In this document: positions 1 to 8,577 of the stretch, one piece after another | Numbering within the stretch: position 1 is the stretch's first letter | Layout of the letters: the number at the start of each line of letters is the position of its first letter | Assembly: GCA_015490755.1 (NCBI GenBank) | Contig: WFXF01000036.1 | Location: forward strand, 1 to 35,145 | Origin: Gammaproteobacteria bacterium | Lineage (GTDB): Bacteria > Pseudomonadota > Gammaproteobacteria > JAADGQ01 | Reading direction: 5' to 3' | DNA length: 35,145 bases | Notes under the pieces: model-generated | Databases searched by the model: none | The model's input: only the letters and a program-made list of their open reading frames with translations | What the model was told of the DNA's origin: nothing | Program-made: the position numbers and the translations under genes

Positions 1-503
1 AGTGAAATATTTCGCAGTAAAATAATTCCGGCCAAACCTGTAGCAATCAGGCAAAAAGCTAAAAATACTTTACCAAAACCGATATGAACCCATAACCAGG
101 GCGTATCAAATGTAGGGGGAAAATTGCTCGGCCTCGGCTCTAGCGTAAGCACCCACGCACCAAGTACCCACATAATGGGCAGTACCACTACAGCACTTGC
201 ACGCAGTATTGGAAAACGCCAATAGATCAAGGCATAAATTAACCCCAAGCTGAATAACTGGCTTACAATCAGTTCAAATAAATTCACAAAAGGGCCGTGA
301 CCTAAATGCAGCCAACGCACTGCCATCGCAACCACAAGCAGTAAAACACCAGCTGAAATAAAACCCAGCACAATCATTTCGTCACGCTGACTGGTCACTT
401 TTTGTGACTGAAAAACCACAGAGTAAATCGCCACAAATGTCGCTATTGCATAAGCTGCCAACCCTGCCCATAACCACGGAAGTTCACTTGCATACCCAAT
501 CAT
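1..503 (-). CDS. ccsA: CcsA/CcmC-type cytochrome c assembly protein (partial)
   Basis: This is the 5' part (about 167 codons) of an integral membrane haem-handling protein; the rest lies beyond the window. The start is the ATG at 503, one base after the resB stop codon, so the pair should be translated together. The visible protein has several hydrophobic helices separated by short loops. It contains the segment VRWLHLGHGPFVNLFE and a later WVHIGFGKVF, which place histidines and aromatics as in CcsA, the haem-presenting half of the System II (Ccs) ligation machine. In this family CcsA and ResB together move haem across the inner membrane and attach it to CXXCH motifs outside. The position directly after cytochrome genes fits a role in maturing them. 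A CcmC/CcmF-like System I protein is less likely because ResB is its neighbour. Confidence 0.85.
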   Translation of the reverse strand, partial: MIGYASELPWLWAGLAAYAIATFVAIYSVVFQSQKVTSQRDEMIVLGFISAGVLLLVVAMAVRWLHLGHGPFVNLFELIVSQLFSLGLIYALIYWRFPILRASAVVVLPIMWVLGAWVLTLEPRPSNFPPTFDTPWLWVHIGFGKVFLAFCLIATGLAGIILLRNIS

Positions 504-504
504 A

Positions 505-1455
505 TTAATTTTTATTAACCTTTTGCCAAAAATGAAACAACAATCCTATCACTCCAATTACTGATGTAAAAAACAGCCAATGTAACGTTGGATCATAAAA
601 CACTTTATAGCCCATCCAGCTGGTCATGTATTCATAACGCAATTGACCATCAGGCAGCTGGGCTATTTCTCCCGGTTGCAACTCAATACGTTGATCGTCA
701 CTATTCACGACCAATATACCTGTTGATTTGTTAGCATCCAGTACCCAGTCACTGCTTGCATCAATCCCGGTATCCAGCCGCAACCAGAATTTGATCTCTG
801 GTGCCCCGGGAGGTTGCCAGCGATTTGCCTGCCGGTAATCATAGAGTGGATAGGGCGGCATGTGCACTGTACCTGTGACTTTTTCGCCTTGATCGGGAAT
901 CCAAGTCATGATTGGAGCAAAACCTTTATGAAAACTGGTATAAAAACGGTAACCTTGTATTACTAATGGAACAGCGTCGCCAAATGTCACTGCCTCTCCT
1001 TCACCATCATCCGTCGGCAATATCACCTGATTACGTGTTGGACCGCGCGCAATACCCGGGGAATAGCTGATGGTATAGTCACCCTGAATAAACCGGATAT
1101 TGTCCAGAGCACTCTTGTTATGTAAAGGTCCTTTCCGGATATTAAATAGGTCTGAAGGATCAAAAGCTGTACCATTCAGCATTTCAACGTGTGCATCAAA
1201 GTGAGTCAGCCGACCAATGGCTGCAAGAATCACCACGCCCAGTAAACCGGCATGAAATACCAATAGGCCGTAACGGCGATTAATTCGAGGATTACTGATC
1301 ATGGCGCAAACCAGATTCAGCGCCAAAAGAGCCATGGGAACAACTAATACCCATACGGGCATATCGGCAGGATTGCCATAACTAAGAATTGCACCCCCAC
1401 CAAGAAGCAGCATTCCCACCAATGTCAAGCGGGAAGAGGCCAGCACCTTAATCAT
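505..1455 (-). CDS. resB: ResB/Ccs1-like cytochrome c biogenesis protein
   Basis: A 316-residue membrane protein with two or three N-terminal transmembrane helices (about residues 8-26, 34-52 and 62-82), a large extracytoplasmic domain, and a C-terminal helix near residues 293-310. This is a compact version of the ResB/Ccs1 layout. ResB is the partner of CcsA in System II cytochrome c maturation; together they deliver and ligate haem. The histidine-bearing segment after the third helix (LTHFDAHVEML) is in the expected place. The ATG at 1455 overlaps the stop of the 11-haem cytochrome by 4 bases (ATGA), which implies translational coupling. It is shorter than many ResB proteins, as seen for versions that sit inside multihaem cytochrome clusters. 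I infer that it serves the cytochromes of this locus. Confidence 0.85.
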   Translation of the reverse strand: MIKVLASSRLTLVGMLLLGGGAILSYGNPADMPVWVLVVPMALLALNLVCAMISNPRINRRYGLLVFHAGLLGVVILAAIGRLTHFDAHVEMLNGTAFDPSDLFNIRKGPLHNKSALDNIRFIQGDYTISYSPGIARGPTRNQVILPTDDGEGEAVTFGDAVPLVIQGYRFYTSFHKGFAPIMTWIPDQGEKVTGTVHMPPYPLYDYRQANRWQPPGAPEIKFWLRLDTGIDASSDWVLDANKSTGILVVNSDDQRIELQPGEIAQLPDGQLRYEYMTSWMGYKVFYDPTLHWLFFTSVIGVIGLLFHFWQKVNKN

Positions 1456-4061
1456 GGAATTGCGTTACACCCTTCACTGTTAGGATCAGGTACCTGGTTT
1501 GGACTGCCTTTTTGCCCCGTCATCCAGTTCAATCCTGATTCACCATTACCTGGCCCCCCGACTGAACCACAATTTTCAGGAAGCCATTCGCCACTTCGTG
1601 CGAAATTTTTTACCTTCAATACACTACCATTGTAATAGGGACCCTGGTAATAACGCTTCTCAGTATTATTTCTTACCTGAGTTCCCGCTGGCAATCCTGC
1701 TTCAGGCCCCACATCATTCAAGTTTGCAAGGAATGTTTTATTTTTCCAACCATGTGGCACGGCAACATGACACAATGAACAGCGAAAATTAGTCACTCCC
1801 GTCAACGCTTGTACATGTCCACTATGTAAATTTTTACTTTGAAAAGCAAAGTCGATACATTGGGAGTCAGTAATTGAAGCCGACTGTACCTGAAACCCGC
1901 TCTCACCAGACATTTCACCGTTTGAAAGATCAATAAATTTCCCATAGTCATTATAGTCATGGCACTTAAAACAGAGTGCATTTGGAGTCCCGCCACTTGC
2001 TCCATCGCCTCCGGTTTGATCATTCCAAGCACCTTTCAATATGAAATTATTATTCGAACCATGTGGCCCCCAGGCAAAGCCATTCTCTCCCCCCATCGGT
2101 TCGATAGAGCCCGGCGGTGTATCTGAACCATGGCAATCAGTGCAGTACATAGTCTGGTTGCCAACATTCTGATTAAAAGGAGGCAACCAGTTATCTTTAT
2201 TGGCTTTGCGAACTTCAGGAGTCCTTCCAGTATCTTTAACCACAGGGTGCCATGATCGATGATTATTGTTTGCGTAATCGGAGTGAGCGCCTGTAGGAGT
2301 TAAAGACGTACTTCCGCCCTTATGGTCATCAGGCGACTGGAATTCCATTGCTTGATCAGTGTATTGCTCCATTGCATTCGTACCGGGCGGTGTACCCCCT
2401 CGATAGCGCCCTCCTAACATTGGTGGAGTATCATAAGCATAAGTTGAATGGCATTTAAAACAGAGCTGATATTCACGAGTTAAATGTTCCGATTCAACTG
2501 CTTCACTGGCTCCAACGCCACCATCACCCCGCTTCACATCATAACCTGTTGCCAGCGAACCAAATGCAGTATTACCATATCTTGGCTCCACACCAAATAC
2601 ACCTCGCAATACGCCTGATGCAATATTTGTTGGCGCAATATGTGTGCCCCCCTCATCAGGAATGGCACCATCATCATTAAATTTACGTTTCTTCATAACA
2701 CGGTGTGGATTATGGCAATCTGTACACTCTGCATGACGGTTATTCAAGTCACCATATCCTAACAGTTCACGAGACTCTACAAAGTCTTTACCAAGTTGTG
2801 TTCCATTACCTGTGCCAATTGAATGAACCTCTACACCACCGGGCTGATCAGCGGTCGCAATCGGCATACGACGCAACATCGTTGTAAAATCAGTTTTTAC
2901 ATCAGGCACCTGAAAACCTGCACTCCCTTGCCCTTGCAAAACACCCCCATCTTTTGAATGACACATATAACATGTTTCTTCGATAGCCGGGTTACCACCC
3001 TGTTTGTATTTAGCCCCATTGAGCGCAACTTGCTCTGAACCATCAGTGCCTTCACGCAATATGCGGCGAGAACCTTCAACGGCATGTGGGTCATGGCAGT
3101 TCACACAAGCACCTTGCCACACCGGCATATTTTTCGGAAACTCACGTAACTCAGCGGCTGAATTTTCATACAGTTCATCGGCAACAAGAGGGTTGGCATG
3201 CGCTGAGTTCACCCAACCGGCTTTATTGTGACAACCCAAACAGATAATATCACCACGTTCATTAAAAGTGCCTTCAGTTGGAGGCACTTGTTGAAAACGA
3301 TTCACACGTAAAAACTTGGTACTGACTTCAGAAGCATCATCTGTGACATGCGGATCATGACAGCTGATACACTCCATCTGGTTATCTTCCAATGGTAGCG
3401 TTGGATGAGTTCCTGGAACACGCTCTGCAACCGATGCGCCAGGTTCATTTGGTGTACGTAGCTCACCATCTCGCACACTCAATGCACTGTCATATGTAAA
3501 AGAGATTGGGTGATCATTTGAAAGATCAACTCCGAGCCGCCGAGTATAGCCACTACCTGAGCCTTGCTCCCCACCACCAATCGAACCATCAGATTCGACT
3601 CCACTTAAAGAGATGGTCGTGTTTTCTTTGCGATTTAACACGTTCACTGAACCCACAGCAATCGTGCCATCATGACATGACAGACAAAGTTTTGATTTTC
3701 CTTCAGGCTGGCCTAAATCAGTCGCATCTAAAGAGCTGGAGCTATAAGGTATATAAGAGCTGGTAGATAGTGAACGGTTCCACAGCGGCGCTTTCGGTAT
3801 ATCTGATGCTCCATGTGGAGTATGGCAAAACACACAAACCTGTGATTCGTTCGAAGCCATCATATCCCGATTTTGATTACCAGGCAGTTGAGGAGGCAGT
3901 GATGCTGAAAAATTATGTTTTGTGTTTCTGACATCAGAGACGATTTCAGCATGTGATGAAACGGTAAAAAAAATTAAAATAAATAACAAAATTCCTTTTA
4001 TTGTTATTAAAAAAAAGGGATTAAATTGACCGAAAAATGGCAAGTCATTTTTTCTGTTCAC
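1452..4061 (-). CDS. 11-haem c-type cytochrome
   Basis: An 869-residue exported protein with 11 CXXCH haem-attachment motifs: CVFCH, CLSCH, CISCH, CLGCH, CVNCH, CYMCH, CTDCH, CFKCH, CTDCH, CFKCH and CSLCH. A hydrophobic signal segment covers about residues 14-38 and ends in VSSHAE. About 20 further histidines are available as distal ligands, so bis-His coordination of every haem is possible. The first ~290 residues repeat the module of the tetrahaem protein at 12665-13498: TKHN, CVFCHTPH, PLWNR, CLSCHDG, SNDHP, SCHDPH and FLRV appear in the same order. The start is a GTG at 4061 with only a weak ribosome site; no internal ATG precedes the signal peptide. The protein is probably periplasmic or on the outer surface as the large electron-carrying element of the locus. 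The substrate is unknown. No CXXCK catalytic motif was seen, which argues against a nitrite reductase of the NrfA type. Confidence 0.9.
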   Translation of the reverse strand: MNRKNDLPFFGQFNPFFLITIKGILLFILIFFTVSSHAEIVSDVRNTKHNFSASLPPQLPGNQNRDMMASNESQVCVFCHTPHGASDIPKAPLWNRSLSTSSYIPYSSSSLDATDLGQPEGKSKLCLSCHDGTIAVGSVNVLNRKENTTISLSGVESDGSIGGGEQGSGSGYTRRLGVDLSNDHPISFTYDSALSVRDGELRTPNEPGASVAERVPGTHPTLPLEDNQMECISCHDPHVTDDASEVSTKFLRVNRFQQVPPTEGTFNERGDIICLGCHNKAGWVNSAHANPLVADELYENSAAELREFPKNMPVWQGACVNCHDPHAVEGSRRILREGTDGSEQVALNGAKYKQGGNPAIEETCYMCHSKDGGVLQGQGSAGFQVPDVKTDFTTMLRRMPIATADQPGGVEVHSIGTGNGTQLGKDFVESRELLGYGDLNNRHAECTDCHNPHRVMKKRKFNDDGAIPDEGGTHIAPTNIASGVLRGVFGVEPRYGNTAFGSLATGYDVKRGDGGVGASEAVESEHLTREYQLCFKCHSTYAYDTPPMLGGRYRGGTPPGTNAMEQYTDQAMEFQSPDDHKGGSTSLTPTGAHSDYANNNHRSWHPVVKDTGRTPEVRKANKDNWLPPFNQNVGNQTMYCTDCHGSDTPPGSIEPMGGENGFAWGPHGSNNNFILKGAWNDQTGGDGASGGTPNALCFKCHDYNDYGKFIDLSNGEMSGESGFQVQSASITDSQCIDFAFQSKNLHSGHVQALTGVTNFRCSLCHVAVPHGWKNKTFLANLNDVGPEAGLPAGTQVRNNTEKRYYQGPYYNGSVLKVKNFARSGEWLPENCGSVGGPGNGESGLNWMTGQKGSPNQVPDPNSEGCNAIP

Positions 4062-4096
4062 TGATTTTTACCCAATATTTTAGCTATCCGCTGCTA

Positions 4097-5191
4097 TTAG
4101 TAAGTACTGCTGATCATATCTGACTCCAGATATTGGAAAATAGCAACTCGCCCGTTAAACATGTCTGCGATATAAATTCTGTTTTCTTGATCGATCCAGA
4201 CACCAGCAGGCAAATAAAATTGACCAACACCATGCCCACTACCTCCAATCGGTAATAACAGATCACCCTCCTGATTATAAACCAGCAAGTGATCGTAATA
4301 GGACTCCATTACATAAACATGACCTTTTGTATCGACAGCAACACCTTTTGGGCGAGGAAGATCACCCACATACAGACCGCGTTTACCAATAATTTTAAGT
4401 ACTTCGCCGCTTAGATCAAGCACTTTGATTCGTGAATTGAATGTATCGGTGATATAGAGCTGATCATTGAAAAGAGATAGATAAGTGGGAGTATTGAATG
4501 CGTCAATCGTTTCACCGTGATATCCCCACGTTTCAAGAAGCACACCATCAGCATCCAGCACTTTAATATTATGTTCGCGCACATCGGCCACATAAATTCG
4601 ACCCGTATTAACGTGACGAACCAAACCAACAGGACGCACTACAATCTCATCCGCAAAAACTTCTTGTGGACGACCCTCACGATCCAGACGAACGATCATC
4701 CCAAGCTCGGCATCGGCGACCAGAAAGCCCTCTTGACCATCTTCAACAATTGCAGAAGGGGCAATGAAACGACGATTCTTCTCTGCCATCTCCCATATAT
4801 CCAGCTTGCCATTTTTTTTATCAAAAACATAAATGGCCTGACGACTGACATCAGTCACCAATATTCGCCCATCACTATCAACCAATCCATTTTGAGGTCG
4901 TTGCAGAACTTTGGGCTGATATTTTTTTGAAGTGAGCCCAACCAGCCATTTAAAAGCCTGCGCTACAAAATTTTTCCTATCTTCACTTGTGGACTGAAAA
5001 TTCTCTTCACCGATCAATTCCCCGACATATCGATAACGTGCGACCTCAGGTTCCGTAGGCCAAACTTGTGGTGTGTTCTCATGCGGTTGAATAAAAGATA
5101 AGGTTGCAGGTGCTGTTGCACACCCGGACATAAGCAAAATGACTACAACAAATAAAACAACATAAAAAAGCCTCTTTTCAAGAAGTTTCAT
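4097..5191 (-). CDS. NHL-repeat (beta-propeller) lipoprotein
   Basis: A 364-residue protein with a lipoprotein signal: a hydrophobic N-terminus ends in LLMSGC at about residue 24. The rest is a run of NHL-type repeats, recognised by recurring elements such as GLVDSDGRILVTDVS, GVAVDTKGHVYVMES and GVWIDQENRIYIADM, each about 45 residues apart. This is typical of a six-bladed propeller. Such propellers usually bind proteins or carbohydrates rather than catalyse. The ATG overlaps the stop of the preceding NHL gene by one base (TAATG), so the two are coupled. The gene is followed 35 bases later by the 11-haem cytochrome. I infer an envelope scaffold or docking factor for the cytochromes; the sequence does not give a specific partner. 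Confidence 0.85.
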   Translation of the reverse strand: MKLLEKRLFYVVLFVVVILLMSGCATAPATLSFIQPHENTPQVWPTEPEVARYRYVGELIGEENFQSTSEDRKNFVAQAFKWLVGLTSKKYQPKVLQRPQNGLVDSDGRILVTDVSRQAIYVFDKKNGKLDIWEMAEKNRRFIAPSAIVEDGQEGFLVADAELGMIVRLDREGRPQEVFADEIVVRPVGLVRHVNTGRIYVADVREHNIKVLDADGVLLETWGYHGETIDAFNTPTYLSLFNDQLYITDTFNSRIKVLDLSGEVLKIIGKRGLYVGDLPRPKGVAVDTKGHVYVMESYYDHLLVYNQEGDLLLPIGGSGHGVGQFYLPAGVWIDQENRIYIADMFNGRVAIFQYLESDMISSTY

Positions 5192-6315
5192 TATTCAGAC
5201 AAAGGCTCCAGCAACCCTTCAGGAACAATACGAAGCACTTGAATACGCTTATTTAAGTTATCCGTCACATACAAGAACCCCTCATCCAGCCACATATCAG
5301 TAATCCTGTTAAATCGACCCGGGCCATTACCTGTACCTCCAAATGTAGAAATCAACTCACCTTTTCTATAAATTTTTATTTTGTTATCAAATGAATCACT
5401 GACAAAGGCTTGATTATCCTCATCAATAACAATGGCCGTAGGAAATATCAAAGTATTCTCTTGAAAGGCATAGCGAAAACGACTATCCAGATTAACAACT
5501 TGAGCTCTTGTACCAATGCGAGATGTAACATAAACACCTTCGTTACCTATGGCAAGAGCAGTCACCCCCCTGAATTCACCCTGTTTTTTTCCACGAGCAC
5601 CGATTGCATCAAGAAGGGTCCCTTGGCGATCAAAAACCAGAATATAGTCGTACGAACCATCCGCAATGAGTACAAAACCTCGATGCTCATCAACAGTAAT
5701 GCCGACAGGCCTGGACATATTCAAATAATTTTCAAATACCTGTATTAGTTTTCCTGACTGGCTAAAGTGTAATACACGGCCTGCACTGGAATCAGTGAGA
5801 TAAAAAGAGAGGTCAGGTGCAACATAAATATCAGTAATTTCCTGTTTGATATGCTTAGCTACACCAGATATTAATTGAAGCTGATCCAGATCATTATCAT
5901 AGAGATAAACCCCCTTTTCTGCTTCATCAACAATATAAACATATTTACCTCGTGCAGCAGTTGCAACAGGGTTTTTAAGCTGTTGTCTGGTTAAGCCTGT
6001 TAATCTATTTCCAACAGCTCCACCATCAATAGTCGACCAATTAATCAAAATTGATTCATTCGCTAAAGAAGGGAGCTCTAAACCACCCTCATCATCTAGC
6101 AATAGCTCAGGTGAATCCGCCAGTTTATCAAGTACACCTGAGTGTGAAGGAGGAGCGGGCACAGAGTCAGGTACAGCAGAAATAGCCCATGCAGGTGGAG
6201 GCTTAGGCTCAGACGCACACCCTGCAAAAGCAAGCAGTGTGACGAACAAAGCGCTAAAACGAAACAACCCTTCTATTGTCGTAACAACTTGGTTTTTCGA
6301 GGTTCGGAATGACAT
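5191..6315 (-). CDS. NHL-repeat (beta-propeller) lipoprotein
   Basis: About 374 residues, with a lipobox ending in LLAFAGC near residue 33 followed by a proline-rich linker, then NHL-type repeats (GITVDEHRGFVLIADG, AIVIDEDNQAFVSDS and DMWLDEGFLYVTDN are examples). A TTG at 6324 also opens the frame, but the ATG at 6315 lies behind a GTGGG stretch and gives the more usual N-terminus, so I chose it. It still overlaps the upstream trihaem cytochrome gene by 43 bases, an unusually long overlap within this operon. The protein is a paralogue in architecture of the next gene but the two are clearly divergent. Tandem NHL proteins beside multihaem cytochromes suggest an assembly or anchoring function in the outer envelope; this is inference. 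Confidence 0.82.
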   Translation of the reverse strand: MSFRTSKNQVVTTIEGLFRFSALFVTLLAFAGCASEPKPPPAWAISAVPDSVPAPPSHSGVLDKLADSPELLLDDEGGLELPSLANESILINWSTIDGGAVGNRLTGLTRQQLKNPVATAARGKYVYIVDEAEKGVYLYDNDLDQLQLISGVAKHIKQEITDIYVAPDLSFYLTDSSAGRVLHFSQSGKLIQVFENYLNMSRPVGITVDEHRGFVLIADGSYDYILVFDRQGTLLDAIGARGKKQGEFRGVTALAIGNEGVYVTSRIGTRAQVVNLDSRFRYAFQENTLIFPTAIVIDEDNQAFVSDSFDNKIKIYRKGELISTFGGTGNGPGRFNRITDMWLDEGFLYVTDNLNKRIQVLRIVPEGLLEPLSE

Positions 6316-6896
6316 CGCCCACAATTCATTGTTGGTGGAAAAGCAACTTTACCATGACAAACCCCACAGTACTTCCCTTGCATAATTGCGGACATTGTCA
6401 CAGGATTTGCACCCTTTTCAGGAATAAATATTTTGGGGTGACAATTCGCACAAGTCAGCCACTCTGTATGCTGTTTATGTGGATAGCGCACAACAGGCAT
6501 AGACCCTGTCTTATCAAAAACAATATCAAAATCTACAACCGTCATTTTTTCTTTGCCAGAACCCTCTCTTCCCATGCGTGGATTAATCAGGCCCTTTTCA
6601 ATAGCTTGCACCCAGTCTGTTATTCCAGCAGAGTCACGAGGAAAATCTTTCATCGCTTCGACGGGTGCCTGCAAATTTTTTACAGCACCATTCGAAGCAT
6701 CATGAATACCATCCTTTTCAACGGGAACAATTTCAGCTTCTGTCTGAAAATGTGAACCGCGCTCAGGCAGAACAGGAACCAACTTACTTTTTTCATCTGC
6801 AATAGCAAGTCCACTTCCCATTCCGAAAACAGTAGCACTCACTAAAAGGACACTGGAAACAAGATTTCCAACACACTTTCTAAGGTCATATCTCAT
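6273..6896 (-). CDS. Trihaem c7-type cytochrome
   Basis: A 207-residue exported protein. The N-terminal signal (about residues 10-33) ends in GLAIADE. Three CXXCH motifs lie in the C-terminal third: CANCH, CGVCH and CGRCH, with the conserved distal histidine pair PHKQHTEW just before the first haem. This is the c7/c3-like trihaem fold used by small periplasmic electron shuttles. Residues 60-140 carry an extra conserved region (GIHDASNGAV, then a helical stretch) that is shared with the paralogue at 8578-9243. The two proteins match nearly residue for residue around the haems. It probably passes electrons between inner-membrane donors and the outer-membrane parts of this locus. It follows the cupredoxin lipoprotein gene by 34 bases. 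Confidence 0.87.
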   Translation of the reverse strand: MRYDLRKCVGNLVSSVLLVSATVFGMGSGLAIADEKSKLVPVLPERGSHFQTEAEIVPVEKDGIHDASNGAVKNLQAPVEAMKDFPRDSAGITDWVQAIEKGLINPRMGREGSGKEKMTVVDFDIVFDKTGSMPVVRYPHKQHTEWLTCANCHPKIFIPEKGANPVTMSAIMQGKYCGVCHGKVAFPPTMNCGRCHSEPRKTKLLRQ

Positions 6897-6930
6897 CTAA
6901 AATTTACTCTATTACTCACAGTTTATTAAA

Positions 6931-8409
6931 CTATGAACCTACTCCGATCATTCGTAAAGCACGAATCAAGTTATCTGTTGCTGCCTGCAAAGCAAGTATG
7001 CCATTGCTATAATCACCTTTTTTCCCAAGCTCAATACCCTCCTTTTTTATAGATTTGCTCTTTTTGACAAAGTTATCCATTAATCTCAAGGTACCTGCAG
7101 AAGGTTGTTTTTGATCAATTCCTAATGGAATCAGTTCTTCATAACTTAGGTGACGCGCCAGTTCATACTCATACTCTTCTTTGGGGGTTTCAAAGTTTTT
7201 ATCGTAAACCACTGTTTTGGCGTGAAGTATTTTATTAAGAGAGCCCGCGATTATTTTTTGAGCCTCCTGTAAATCTTTATTTGCTGCCGCATAATCCCCC
7301 GAACTTGCCAACTTTTCAGCCTCTTCAACTAATGCTGAAAACCGACCTTCATCCATTTTATCAGCACTTTTAGCACCTTTCACATGGGTCTTATATGTTT
7401 TTTCATATTTATTCACTTCATCCAAAAGCTCTGCATACCGTGCCTCCTGGTCAATAACAGATTCAGTACTTGGCACCATGCGCGTTGCATCATTCATTGT
7501 ACGTAATGATAAATCGACTTTATCCAGTGCCTCAGAATTTTTACCCGCTTTCAACAAGGTGCGAGATTCGTCCAGATAGTCTTGAGCCTTTTGCATGAGG
7601 CCTTTTGCCTCATCATGGCCGCTTGCAGCAATGCGCTGTGCGGACTTTGATGAATCACTCAACATCATGTTTGCAAAGTTAATTTTCTGTTTAACCTGAT
7701 TGGAAGAAACAGATCTTTTTACAGGTTTACCGACAATAGGGCTTTTACGTTTTGACAAAGCATCAATGTCAATTCTTTCACCTTTATCAACTACGTAAAT
7801 CTTGCCGCCCATATACTTATGGTTAACACATTGATAATAAAGTACGTCAGGCGTTTTTTCATTGGGAGTCAAACTCACTTTTCCTATATAAGTAAACTGC
7901 CCTGTTACACCCTCTTTTTCTGTAATCGCGCCTGCACCCCATCCTTTTGGATTAGTCGTCAAATAAAAGTCGTGAGTCACCCCTGTATCAATATCAAAGG
8001 TGTAATTTTGACCCCGCTCAACAACAAAGTCTTTTCCAGGAACACCATTCACAGTGAATCCTATATCAGTCCCCTGTTGATATTTTGGATGACTGGAATC
8101 TTTTTTGACTGAGCGAACAATGAATGTATTTTTATCTGCAGGCAGCACTACTTCTTTTGCTTTTACATCCTCTACGACCAAGCCACCACTCTCTTCTTTC
8201 ACCGCATCGTTAAGTGGAATTACAACAGCTTCTTCAATTTTCTTTTCAGCTTGAGGTTGTACTGATTTAACAACATCAACCGCTTGTTCTTTTAAATCAC
8301 TACCCATTTCAGGCAGTACTTCTTCGGACTTTTTAATACCAGAGCCACACGCGGCCACGCTAAAAGTCATTGCTACCAAGACGCTCTTTTGCAACAGTTT
8401 TTTATTCAT
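6931..8409 (-). CDS. Lipoprotein with cupredoxin domain and helical C-terminal domain
   Basis: A 492-residue lipoprotein; the signal ends in SVAAC with the lipid-bearing Cys at residue 21. Residues ~30-90 form a charged, low-complexity tether. Residues ~94-208 are a cupredoxin-like beta domain with a complete type 1 copper ligand set: His146 (GVTHDFY), then Cys194, His197 and Met200 in YYQCVNHKYMGG. Residues ~240-490 are alpha-helical and charged, resembling TPR-like or coiled helical hairpins (SEALDKVDLSLRT, GDYAAANKDLQEAQ, GDYSNGILALQAA). The ribosome site GGAGG precedes the ATG well. A one-electron blue copper carrier fused to a helical scaffold, between cytochrome genes, suggests an electron-transfer bridge tethered to a membrane. 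I do not know a named family with this domain order, and the helical part has no function I can assign. Confidence 0.8.
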   Translation of the reverse strand: MNKKLLQKSVLVAMTFSVAACGSGIKKSEEVLPEMGSDLKEQAVDVVKSVQPQAEKKIEEAVVIPLNDAVKEESGGLVVEDVKAKEVVLPADKNTFIVRSVKKDSSHPKYQQGTDIGFTVNGVPGKDFVVERGQNYTFDIDTGVTHDFYLTTNPKGWGAGAITEKEGVTGQFTYIGKVSLTPNEKTPDVLYYQCVNHKYMGGKIYVVDKGERIDIDALSKRKSPIVGKPVKRSVSSNQVKQKINFANMMLSDSSKSAQRIAASGHDEAKGLMQKAQDYLDESRTLLKAGKNSEALDKVDLSLRTMNDATRMVPSTESVIDQEARYAELLDEVNKYEKTYKTHVKGAKSADKMDEGRFSALVEEAEKLASSGDYAAANKDLQEAQKIIAGSLNKILHAKTVVYDKNFETPKEEYEYELARHLSYEELIPLGIDQKQPSAGTLRLMDNFVKKSKSIKKEGIELGKKGDYSNGILALQAATDNLIRALRMIGVGS

Positions 8410-8481
8410 TATTTTCTGCCTCCAAGTTAGTCAGACATAGCTCGCTACAACTCTCCATGCTTAACTATCCGTATAATTTTA

Positions 8482-8510
8482 AAAATATTGATTTACTTTA
8501 TTTATATCAA
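8482..8510 (-). promoter_or_regulatory. Candidate sigma70 promoter for the cupredoxin lipoprotein gene
   Basis: On the minus strand, TTGATA (8510-8505) and TATTTT (8487-8482) are separated by 17 bases, about 70 bases upstream of the ATG at 8409. The same stretch is bounded by an inverted TTGAT...ATCAA pair (8488-8510). It lies in a 168-base gap that separates the two trihaem genes upstream from the rest of the locus, so it may give the downstream genes a separate start. The prediction rests on consensus matching only. Confidence 0.35.
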
Positions 8511-8577
8511 CACACGGGTTAAGCCAAAAAATATGACCTAACCCATATCTTCTATTTAAAACCAAACTCTTAAAAAA

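Noticed and set aside
1452-4061. Octahaem or pentahaem nitrite/tetrathionate reductase
   Set aside because: There are 11 motifs and no CXXCK-type catalytic haem site; the N-terminal module instead matches the tetrahaem surface-type cytochrome.
8516-8544. Hairpin GGGTTA...TAACCC after the trihaem gene, considered as a terminator
   Set aside because: The stem is short with wobble pairs and no T-run follows the stem on the minus strand; the T-run is inside the loop.
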